A stretch of DNA of 64,000 bases from Kryptolebias marmoratus (Eukaryota > Chordata > Actinopteri > Cyprinodontiformes > Rivulidae), in contig NC_051450.1 of the NCBI RefSeq assembly GCF_001649575.2, positions 18,564,574 through 18,628,573 of the forward strand. Direction: 5' to 3'. The stretch's first letter is position 1; each line of letters starts with the position of its first letter. The notes under the pieces are model-generated. The model was not told the DNA's origin. It did not search any database and saw only the letters and a program-made list of their open reading frames with translations. Positions 36,535-48,400 of this stretch are shown one piece after another. Made by a program: the position numbers and the translations under genes.

Positions 36535-37009
36535 CTGCAGCCAAAGACAGTGACGTTTTGTCTCGTTCATTTGATTTTGATCGTTACTTCCAACACGTGA
36601 CAGAAACATTTTTCACTTACGTCGTGCATCCGGTCACAGAGAAAGTGTTTCTCCTGAGTGTTGTGTTATAAGTTAGTGTTAACCACTGTCAAGTCAAAGT
36701 TTTAGTAAGTGAAGGTGAACGCATCCTAACAATCTTAAATTCTTGGCAAAGACGTTGAATATATTTAAGTTCGGTGATGTTGCGCAAACTTTCCAACGTT
36801 TTAAAGTTTTACTGTGACAGCTTTGCATCCATTAAGTATTTTCTTGTTTTTATTCACATATAAGAATGCACTGACTGAACTCAAGCCCTGCTCCTCAGCT
36901 ACACTACTGTCCAGAACTGACAAGCCATAAGCAGGCCCCTCGCCGTTTCACGTCTCTAAACGTCAGCAACGTGTCGCTGATGCACTGTCGTGCCTTGATG
37001 AATAAATAT

Positions 37010-37575
37010 CCTTCAACCTCAGAGTCCTCGTGTTTTCATGTGGAACTGTGTGAAAGGACTGAACTGGACTACAGCAGAGGAGACGTGTCCTCTGGAGGGA
37101 CGAGTCTGGGTTTGGCTGCTGCCAGGAGAACGGTTCTTGTCCGACTGCATTGTGCAAAGTGTAAAGTGTGGTGGAGGGGGGATCATGGTGCGGGGGTTGT
37201 TTTACAGCAGTTTGACTCAGCTGCTTGGTTCCAGTTAAAAGAATTCAGCGTGCCAAGACATTTGGGACAATTTTATGCCCCCAAGTTTGTGGGAACAGTT
37301 TGGGGATGGCCCCTTACTGTGCCAACACGACTGAGCGCCAGGGCACAAAGCAAGGTCCATAAAGACATGGACGAGTGAGTTTGGTGTGGAAGTCCTGACC
37401 TCAACCTGATAAAACACCTTTTGGAGGAATTAGAGCAGAGACTGTGAGCCAGGCCTTCTGTCCAACATCTGTCTGACTTCATAAATGTGCTTCTGGAACA
37501 AGGGTCAAAAATTCTCATAAACACTCCTAAACCTGTGGAAAGAGTTGATGCTTTTATAGCTATGAACTCAGGTTC
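37010..37575 (+). mobile_element. Degenerate Tc1/mariner-type transposase remnant
   Basis: Across broken frames the Tc1 transposase signature is visible: SVKCGGGGIMVRG (the usual motif is VxxGGGSxMVWG), then the DNA-level match to the segment reading VHKARSIKTWMxEFGV, SPDLNLIKHLLEELEQRL and ARPSVQHLSDF. Stops and frameshifts interrupt all frames. The N-terminal DNA-binding part and the terminal repeats are not recognised. It lies between the SHARPIN/HOIL-1-related gene and oplah. Confidence 0.75.
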
Positions 37576-38229
37576 ATAAGGCCCGGTCCCAATCCTCACC
37601 CTCCACCCTACGCCCCTCCGTGAAGCGTTTACTAAGTCAAAGTGCACAGAAGGGTTCGTGTGCGCAGGTTACAAGCATGCAAAAATTGGAGAATTGGGGC
37701 CGTATGGGTTACATCATTGACTTGCACCTCTGCGTCATAACTGCGACATCCAACATGGCCGACCGGACGCTGTTTTGGTATTTTAAGAAGGTGCTAGTAG
37801 GATTTTAAAAGTACAGTTTAGGTATTTTTGCTTTCCAAAGTCATTGCAGGAAATTTTTGGCTGTTCAAATGTGTTTTGTTCTGACTCGTTGAATACGGAG
37901 CAAAGTTTGATCCTATTCACACCTGTACAGCAGAGTGAAACAAGAATTATTTCAATACATTTGAACATTGCTTTTTTTCCTGACAGACGCAGCTTGCTCT
38001 GTCACCACTGCCATATTTCTGCCGTTTGTGGACGGAGCAGCAAATTTACTGGGGGGGCTTTGCCCCCTCTGGGCCCCCTTTTTGCTGGCGCCCCTGTTAG
38101 AAGCAAAAAAAAAACATAATTTCAGCCAATAAGAGGAGCTGTACAGCCTGGTTTGATCTGTAAGCACGTGGTCAGCCTTGACGCTCACGGACATTGCTCA
38201 CGGAGCTGCTGACGTTTCAGCGCGCGGGG
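37576..38229. other. Intergenic region upstream of oplah
   Basis: No gene is seen. CCGGTCCCAATCCTCACC (37583 on) and GAATTGGGGCCG (about 37691) are weak inverted counterparts and may mark a small foldback element. A GC-rich tract at 38040-38100 is of unknown meaning. Confidence 0.35.
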
Positions 38230-38578
38230 GGCGGAGTTAACCCCCCCAGAAAACAGCCCCGACTCCTTCGGTGAGTCTTTCCTGCTGCAGCCGAGGGGAG
38301 AACCGGGAGGCCTCAGAGGGATCCGGATCCCATCGGATTATCTGAGCTCACCCAGGCGGATCTAAGTGAGTGGACCTCTGTCGGTGTTGGAGACATTCCT
38401 GCACGGCTCCTCTGCTGCAGCTGCAAGCTTTAACATGATCCTGGTTATGGGTTAATGTTTCTTTCTTTTTTGGGAACTAAATCCTACCAAAAAAAAACCA
38501 CTATTCACTCAATAAGTTGTTCTTTATGATCTGTTCTGTATTCAAGGCGAGCAGAAAGTTCTCCAGGACGCGTTAAAG
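38230..38578 (+). promoter_or_regulatory. GC-rich start region and candidate 5'-UTR exons of oplah
   Basis: A GC-rich stretch from about 38218 ends in GGATCTAA at 38365 before the donor GTGAGTGG, which fits a non-coding first exon. A second possible small exon, 38547-38578, lies between TTCAAG and GTATGT. The coding exon begins after the acceptor at 39411. Transcript evidence would be needed to choose between them. Confidence 0.4.
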
Positions 38579-39438
38579 GTATGTTCAAGCTCTGTCCATT
38601 GGTGCCAAATTTATCCAGTTTGCTCAAACTTTTTTATTAGTCACAAACCTTAATGTCATGTGCCACTTTTTGCAGCTGTAAAAAAAAAAAAAAAAAAAAA
38701 AGTCTAATATATTTTATTTCCCCACAAATTAGAAGTATGTGACTGCATACAGGGACATGGAGGTGACTTTGGTGCATCAGTTGTGTGGAAATTGTTTGTA
38801 TGAGCAAGGTGCAGGTGTGTGTGTGTGGAGCTAAAGTTCAAAACCTAGAAAACGCAACAGCCAGTAGATGCCTATGAAATATTACAGCTTTTACCCAAAA
38901 TTCATAAATCCATCTCGCGCTGATCTAAAGCTAGGGATATAACCGCTGAGAGAACCGAGCAGCAGCCAGGGGCTCCTTATGATCACCATGGTAACCACAC
39001 CCCTGTGTCTGTCACTCCCTGACAGAGAGGCAGACTGAAAAGTAAGCCTCAAGCAGTCACTGGGTGAAAACCAGAAGTCAGATCTTGAACCAGAAGACTC
39101 TGCTGTTCACACGTGTAAATTTCCAGTTTCGAGGAGAATATTTTAAGCTGAAATGTAAATCTATGGAAGCTTGGACGTGCACTCTGTGCTTTCTGGAGGG
39201 ATTTAAGAGGAAACTTTATGTCGTACAACAATGACAGACACATTGGGTGAAAGAAAACATTTTGATGTATAATTTTTTTATTTCAAAGCTGCGTAACGAG
39301 ACACAGGACAAACATTTTGATCAACCTTTTTAGTTTCCATGTGCTTCTCTTGTACACCTGACTTTTATCACACCTGTCCTCATCGTCTCTCCTTCTTGCT
39401 CACTGATCCAGGAGCGGCTCTCTTCTCTCCTCACCGTC

Positions 39439-42400
39439 ATGGCTGACACTATGGGCAGGTTTGACTTTGCCATCGACCGCGGCGGCACCTTCACCGACGT
39501 GTTTGCCCGGCTGCCCGACGGCCGCGAGAGGGTCCTGAAACTGCTGTCCAGCGACCCCCAGAACTACAAGGATGCTCCCACTGAGGGGATCCGCAGAGTC
39601 TTGGAGGAGGTACTATAGATCAATGATTCCCAAAGTTGGGGTCAGGACCCCAATGTGGGTCACCCAACACCAAGCAGGGGTCCTTAGATAATCTCCAGAC
39701 ATCAAGTTACAAATAAAAACCCAGTTTTTGTGATATATTCACACCACAATTGTTACAGAGAATTGACATACAAGTCATTTAATGATTAAAAAATAGCAAA
39801 ATGGATGCTAAGACTGTTTGTGTTGTCATTATGCCCTCATTTAATCGGATCATCAGCACTTTTGGATGTTTAACAGCCAACAGATGGGGTCACACACCTT
39901 TATCACTGTTATTTTATGGGTTGGAAGCTGAAAAGTTTGGGAACCACTGCTATAGATTATACATCGCTATGTGACCGCTTATATTTATAATCATATCTTC
40001 CTTCTTTTTTGTTTCCCGCCCCGATAGGAGACAGGACAGGTGTTTCCTCGCGATCAGCCTGTAGACACCTCTCTGATTGGCTGGATCAGAATGGGCACCA
40101 CGGTGGCAACCAATGCGCTGCTGGAGAGACGAGGGGAACGGACGGCGCTCTTGGTCACCAAGGGCTTCAAGGACTTGCTGCACATCGGCACACAAGCCAG
40201 GCCAAAGCTGTTTGACCTGGTCCGTAGTTTTTGTTCCTACCCTCTGACAGTAAAGGATCCTGCATCTCTACCTTCTGTATTTGTTCATGTGCCTCTGCAG
40301 CATCGGTTTATTCATTAGCCTGTGCTCCAGGTTCTGGAGTTTGCCCCCAGACCAGTTGTTCTATTAACAATTTAGGTGGACAGTTATGAAGCTCTGTGTC
40401 AGAAACAGTTAAAAAAAAAAGATGGGAAGTAGATGAAAACAGAAAGTTTATTTCGGCGCCAACAGTGAAACCGATCAGGAGGTTTGAAGGCCAGCCCTCG
40501 TTATGAACAAGATTTGAGCTACTGCTTTAACATCCAGTGTCCACGGTGTGTTTGTCTTGTTAGCGCGCCTTCTGTGAGTGAAACATGTCACCTGTGTAAC
40601 AGGAAGTAGCGATGCCTGATGTGCTGTACGAAGAGGTGATAGAGGTGGATGAGCGAGTCGTCCTGCAGCGAGATGACTGCCAGCTGCAGAGGAGAGATCC
40701 CAAACGGCTCGTAAGAGGTACGCAAAACTAACGAGTGTTTGTTTTTATGTTTTTTTATGTACGTAAAAGATCTGAATTGCTTTAACTCTTTTAAAACCAC
40801 AGGAATTACCGTAACTCCTCTCTACCGTCTCAGAAATGTTCAATCTGCACTTTTCAAGAATTTATAAAAAAAAATTCATATCCGTTTCTGTCCATTTCTT
40901 CTTATAACACACAGTTTTAGGTTTTCAGTTACATAAGAATGGTAAATACTTGACAGATATTGAAAATTCTAGTTCTCCTGTAAAAATGGTGTAAATTATT
41001 TACACATGGAGCATTTTTTTGACACAATTATTGACAAAAATAGACAAGAAAGACCAGGCGTTTTAATAAATACATCTGTTATTGTGGTGCTGAAAGGGTT
41101 AAAGATCCGAAGGCCAGAGGAAGCTGGGACATTGTGTGAAATGTAAATTAAAAACGCTGTGTGCGGCAGACTAAAAGCGATCTGTTTGGGTTTCCCAGGA
41201 AGTACGGGGGATTCCTTGGAGGTGTGGAAGGAAGTGGATCTGGATCGGGTGGAAAAAGACCTGAGGGGAGTTCTGTCCCGCGGTATCACCAGCGTGGCGG
41301 TTCTGCTGCTGCACTCATACACGTCAGTACTTCAACAACAGTTTCAGCTCTTTGTTTGGGGAGTTTCACCTGCTTCCCTCTGCTCCTGTTTACCTGAAGC
41401 TCGGTACTTGATCATATTTCAGTTTCTCAGCAGAGCTCTCAGCAGCTGTTTTCAGTACTTGTGAAGCCCACGGCTTTCTAGGCAGAAGGTCATGTTTTTC
41501 TTCCCATCCTCCCCCACTCTGTATATATTGATACAAGCTCATACGTTTGAAGATATCCCCACCCTCCTCTCGCTGCAGATCCTTTACAAGTCTTCTGTCG
41601 TTTCCTGTTTCAGGTGGTCGGATCACGAGAAGGCCGTGGGCTCTGTTGCGCGTCACCTGGGCTTCACCCAGGTGTCTCTTTCCAGCGAGGTGATGCCGAT
41701 GGTGCGGGCCGTGCCTCGCGGCTACACGGTCTGCGCCGATGCCTACCTCACGCCCAAGATTCATCAGTACTTAAAGGGATTCACCTCAGGTTTTAAGGGT
41801 GGATTGAAGGTGTGTGTGCCCTAAACCAGTACTTTTGTTTTATACCAATAATCTAGAACAGGGGTGTCCAACCCTGGTCCTGGAGGGCCACCATCCTGCA
41901 GGTTTTACTTGTTCCTCTGCTCCTTCACACCTGATTTGAATCAATGAGTGATTAACAGGCTTCTGCAGAACACAAAGAGGTGATTTAATCTCTGAATCAG
42001 GTGTGTTGGAGCAGACAAACAAGGAAAACATGCAGGATGGTGGCCCTTCAGGACCAGGATTGGACACCCCTGCTCTAGAAGGTCTAAACGTTGCCAAATC
42101 GAACTCTGATTCCCTCCACGCCTGGTTTCCAGGACGTGGATGTCCTGTTCATGCAGTCAGATGGAGGTCTGACTCCCATGGAGCAGTTCTGCGGATCACG
42201 AGCCGTTCTGTCCGGCCCGGCGGGGGGTGTGGTGGGATACGCCATCACCTCCTACAGCCAGATGGAGAGAAAGCCTGTGATTGGCTTCGACATGGGTGGT
42301 GAGTGCACTTCCTAGGGATTAGTTTAAGTCCAGGCCGTCATGTTTTCTGTCCTCCTGACTCTGTCGTTCCCCCCCCGCAGGGACCTCCACGGACGTGAGC

Positions 42401-45400
42401 CGATATGCAGGTCAGTACGAACACGTGTTCGAGGCCACGACAGCAGGAGTCACCCTGCAGGCGCCTCAGCTGGACATCAACACTGTGGCTGCAGGAGGAG
42501 GATCCCGACTCTTTTTCAGGTGCACCTCCGCACGGCACGTCACAGACGTAAATCATTTACAGGGTTTTAATTTGTGCACCCCGGACAGTGGAACATTAAA
42601 ATGCAAACCAAACAATCATTTTCTCCAGACTTAAAGTTGCTCTGATTGTAACTATTTAAACTTGTTGTTGTTCCATTGAAATGCACTTGATTTAAGGAGG
42701 GTTTAATTTGTGTTTTTACCACTTTTTGTTTTGTTCTTTTTTCCTCCACCAGATCCGGGATGTTTGTTGTTGGACCAGAATCCGCAGGTGCACATCCAGG
42801 ACCGGCCTGCTACAGGAAAGGTGACGCACGTTTTGCTTCTTTGAGCTTTATTTATATATTTTTATTCACCATGGATCCATCTGCTTCTTGAATCACTTTG
42901 TACTCAGTTTCACCTCCATGCTGCGGGGAAAACAAAATCCTCAGACACTGAGCTGGGTTTTGTCAGTTCTCATATTTGGGCCCCTCGGCCTCCTCTGGGT
43001 TAATAATCTGCTTTATGTACATAACAGACAGAAAAGGGTACAAAATCAGATTATATAAGTCAGGCTTGCCTCATATATAATGTACAGTTGACTCCTATTT
43101 GTCTCCTGTAGGTAATATATGAAGTAAATAGTTGGATTTCATGTTATGTCACCTTCTGTGACCTTTTAGTTGATGTATCACCTCCCAGTTTTCAGTGTGT
43201 GTTTGGGACAAAACCTTCCAAAGCCTGATTGGTGCTCTGGTTTTCGTAGGGGGTCCTCTGACCGTCACCGATGCTAACTTGGCCCTGGGTCGCCTGCTTC
43301 CGTCCTTCTTCCCGAAAATCTTCGGTCCGGCGGAGGACGAGCCCCTGTCCCTGGAGGAGACGACGAGGCACTTCCATCAGCTCACCGACGAGATCAACCT
43401 CTTCCTGTCCTCCAGCCAATCACAGGCACAGAGTGGTCTTTGTCATTTTGAGGCGGTGAACAGAACGGCAAATATTTAACGGTTATCTCTTGAATCGAAC
43501 CGAAGGTGGGAGCAAACGGGACCAGTAAAACACAGAACAGCGCGGTGCCAAACAGCCAATCAGAGATGAGCGTCGAAGAGGTCGCTATGGGATTCATACG
43601 TGTTGCTAATGAGGCCATGTGTCGACCAATCAGAGCTCTGACACAGGTATTATTGTAAAACTGAAAACGGTCTGAAACCTGATCCATTCACACAATTGTT
43701 TTCTTGTTTTTTTACTTTTCTCTACATTTATTGCAATCTAACTGTGTCTGCTTACTACTTTAGCCATTTATATATCAAAACATGATTATTCAGGAGATGG
43801 ATGCTGTGACTTCTTTTTTTTTTTTTTTTTTTAGTTTTTTGAATATTTAACTTTATTTACAAATATTTCCCTCCATAGATCCCTTCAATTCCTTCAAAAA
43901 CATTCTTATCTTTAAATCTGCTTCAAAAAATGCCTTTATTTTTGTTTTTTGCTACCATTTTGCTGCTTTTAGCTTTTAACTAGCCTTTTATTGATTTTAG
44001 CTTTTAGCTAGGGTTTTATTTTTAGCTTCTGTTTTGCTACTTTTTACCTTAGAGCTAGACTTTTGGTACTTTTAGCTTCTGACTACCATTATGCTGCTTT
44101 TAGCTTTTTCCTGGCCTTTTGCTGTTTTTAGCTTTTAGCTAGCTTTTTATTTTTAGCTAGCAGTTTGCTACTTTTAGTTTCAGATTCTTCATCAGATTTC
44201 AGAGAGGTCATTTTATTTCTTTTAATTTTTGTTTGTTTATTGTAAGAAAGGTGTTTTTTTGTTTTTTTTTTCACCTCTCACTCCGCCGTCACATCCTCCA
44301 TCCCCACAGGCCAAAGGTCACGACACGTCGCAGCATGTGTTGGCGTGTTTCGGGGGCGCTGGCGGCCAACACGCCTGTTCCATCGCCCGAGCTCTGGGAA
44401 TGAAGACCGTCTTCATACATAAGTAATGCAGATGGAGGGAGGAGGGGTTTGTAGCTGGAGAGCAGTAGCTAAAAGGCTTCTGCTGTGTGTGTGTGGTTCG
44501 CAGGTACAGCGGCGTGCTGTCGGCGTACGGCCTGGCTCTGGCAGATGTCGTGGAAGAGGCGCAGGAGCCGTGCTCGCTGAAGTACGAGCAGCCGTCCTTC
44601 GGCGAGCTCGACCGCAGGATGGAGCAGCTCTCCAAACGCTGCCGCGACACGCTGCGTGGCCGTGGCTTCACAAGGTCAGAGGCAACAAAAATGGCAGATA
44701 TCTTCAGAGATACTGAGCTAAAATTTGGAGCGGCAGTCGCCAAGAGTCGTCTGAGCGCTAACAGGTTGCTTTACCAAGTTAGTCTTTAAAACATCCTCGT
44801 CTTGTCCTCATCAGTGGTCAGATAACCACTGAGGTTTTCCTCCACCTGCGATACAAAGGCACCGACTGCGCCCTCATGGTCACCGCTGACGGTTACCCCG
44901 ACAACACCAAGTCCTGTCGAGCGGGTGACTTCCGCGCCGCCTTCACCAAACGGTGTGCTGAGTCCAGTCCAGTCTGTGAACGACTCTTAGTTTAACTCTA
45001 CAGTTTTTTTTATTACTCCTAACCTTTTTATCTTTTAGTTACATGAAGGAGTTTGGGTTCACCATCCCAGACAGACCCATCGTGGTGGATGACATCAGAG
45101 TGAGGGGTTGTGGGAAGTCTGGGATTCAGTCGGTGAATAAACCCAAACTGGAACACAGACAAGCCAGAGCTGTCATGGTAAACGGTCACACAGGATGTGT
45201 TCATCATGTCATTACACTGTTTTTATTTATTAAAGACCGTATCTGTTATGTGTGCTCCTCTGTGCAGATGACAAAGTGTTATTTTGAGGAAGGTTATTTG
45301 GACACCGGTGTATATCTCTGGGAGGAGCTGCCGTGCGGCCGCAGCATCCAGGGACCGGCCATCATCATTGACAAAAACAGGCGAGCGTTCTCTGTGAACT

Positions 45401-48400
45401 GCTGTTTAAAGTTCAGATTTTATTCAATCTTTATTTATCTCACTGGGCCGCGCCTGCTGGAGACCAGTTTTAAATTCAGAATTTCAAGTAAACTGTGAGG
45501 AAATTGGCAAATTTTCAGTACTCAAGTCTCGAATACTTCACAGCAGTTTGCCCAAACACCCATGTCACTTTCACATTCCATGTTTATTCCTGTAGAAATA
45601 TTCTGATATGCCCGTCGGACGTGATGCACAAATCTGTTGTTTTTTTGCTTCTCTAAGGCTCACATTTCTGTGTCAAGCTCATTTAATTTTTTGATTTTAA
45701 CTGTCATGTGTCCTCCTTCAGCACCATCCTGGTGGAGCCGTCCTGCGAGGCCCGTCTGACAGAAGAGGGCGACGTTTGTTTGACCGTAGGTTCGGACCAT
45801 CAGTGCGTCCTCGGCACGGAGCTCAACACCGTGCAGCTCTCCATCTTCTCCCACCGCTTCATGAGCATAGCTGGTACGCCAAAACGGAGCGATGCGATTG
45901 GCTGCAGTAACTCCGTCTTCGATTCCTTGAGTTTATTCTCTGAATCGCTACAGAGCAAATGGGCAGAGTGCTTCAGAGAACCTCCATCTCCACCAACATC
46001 AAGGAGCGCCTGGACTTCTCCTGCGCTGTTTTTGGGCCTGATGGGGGTTTGGTGTCCAATGCGCCCCACATCCCCGTTCATCTGGGAGCCATGCAGGAGA
46101 CTGTCCAGTACCAGGTGAGGGGCTTCTGTGCTGTGGGTGCGAAGTGGAGATGTGAACAGAGTGAGACGGATGTTGTATTTCCTGTTTGTGTGAAGATCAG
46201 ATCACTGGGGAACAAACTGAAAGAAGGGGATGTGATCCTGAGTAACCACCCGTGTGCCGGCGGCAGCCATCTTCCAGACCTCACCGTCATCACGCCGGTC
46301 AGCCCACCCGTCTGCCTCCTTCAGCATCACTTCCTTTCTGTGTTTCTGTCTTTCCTGTTTTTATCTTTCCCCCTCCTTGATCGCCCCCTCAGGTGTTCAG
46401 AAAAGGAGTGAACGGTCCAGTGTTCTTTGTGGCCAGCAGGGGGCATCATGCCGACATCGGAGGCATCACTCCAGGCTCCATGCCCCCCCACTCCACTTCC
46501 CTTCAGCAGGAGGGCGCAGTCTTCATTTCCTTCAAGCTTGTCAGCGGGGGAGTCTTCCAGGAGGAAGGTACCGTTTAATTTTAGCCGCTCGGCATCCCTC
46601 TCACTTCACTTCAGTCAACAAAGCAGCCAACTACTAAACTGAGAAAATAATCCGATCTGGGCGTGATGTCACACCTGACTTAATCGTGTTCCAGTACAAA
46701 ACCCAGGAGGGTTTGGGAATCATTATGCTCACTGACTAGGCTAACTATAATTAGCAATACAAGTCAGTAACAACAGATTTCTGTGTTTGTTGTTCATTCA
46801 AACACAGAAGCAACACATTCACCAGTAGTGGTTGAACAGCACTGTGTGTCACTGAATGAGTGGGTTATAAACGGACCAAAGTGTAAATAAAAGTTTGTTT
46901 TTGCCGCTATCGTAACTTTAAACATCTTGACTTTCTGAGTCGGACTTTAGGGCAACATTCCTGTTGATTTTTCCAAACTTGATGACTCCTGAGCACAAAT
47001 GGAATGGATAAATGCCTGGCCCAAAATCTGCCCTTTCTAAAACGTTATATTCAAAATTTTAAAAAGCTAAAACAAGCAAAGCATTTTTCAGATTCTTTGC
47101 TCATTCACTTCATCCAGTTTTATGTTTTTTTTAGCCATCAGTGCCTCCAGTTCTTGAGTTCCTGATTGAGAACCTGCAGACCACACATTCAGGCTGAGGG
47201 ACAGAATTGTCCCTTGCACGACTTCCAAACGTCCCCCAGTGTTCTTAAGCAACGTCCTCCTCCAGTCGTGTTTATCTCTCATCTCTCTGATAGCCACCGG
47301 CTTCTTCTCCTTCTCTTCTCTCCATATCAGCTGTCACCGACGCGCTGATGGCTCCGGCTCAGTACCCCGGCTCCTCTGGGACTCGTAATCTCCACGACAA
47401 CCTGTCAGACCTGCGTGCTCAGGTGGCAGCCAATCAGAGAGGCAGCCAGCTGGTGGGGGAGCTGATTGACACTTACGGACTCGCCGTGGTTCAGGCCTAC
47501 ATGGGGTACATCCAGGTGCCTACAAATTAAAATCTGTTGTCTTTGATGAGAACCTGAGGCTTAAAGTAACACTTTTATTGTGGAAGTGCAGCTTTAATGT
47601 GACGTGTGTGTTTTCAGAGTAACGCTGAGCTGGCAGTGAGGGACATGCTCAAAGCGTTCGCACAGCGGCGGCGGCAGCAGCAGGCCGGCTCCTTGGAGGT
47701 GGAGTCAGAAGATTTCTTGGACGACGGGACGCCGATCAGACTGCGGGTTCAGATTAACGAGGAAGTGGTGAGCAGGAACGGTCGATCAGTTTGAAAACAG
47801 GATCTTTTCTCTGTGTGAGTTCACGTAAATTAAAAACAAACCTCCATCGCTCCAGGGCAGCGCGGTGTTTGACTTCACGGGGACGGGGACGGAGGTGTGG
47901 GGGAACTGCAACGCTCCTCGAGCCATCACTCTGTCCGCCCTCATCTACTGCCTGCGCTGCATGGTGGGCCAGGACATTCCCCTCAATCAGGTATGGAAAC
48001 TCGAGGTGCCTGTACCCGCTGGGGAAGGTTTGTCTGCACCGTTAACAAAATATCTCACGAATCACTGGATGGAATTTAATAAAACTTCCAGAAAGTAATC
48101 ACTGATTTGACATCTCCAACTTAATGACATTTGGAGTCAGCCTGATTAAAGATGGCTGCCTCAGCTAAAGGATTTTAGCAAAAACAAAAAAAACTACAGA
48201 TACTGTGTTAAAACCTTTGTGCGGTCGTAGCTTAAAGCCATTTGCAATACGTAAAAATCTCTGACCTTGCAGTATGTAGTCATTTGTTTCCTTTTTTGCA
48301 TTTTTAAGGGTTGCCTCGCTCCGATCAAAGTCATCATCCCCCCCGGCTCCATCCTGCAGCCGTCCCAGAATGCAGCTGTGGTCGGTGGAAACGTGCTCAC

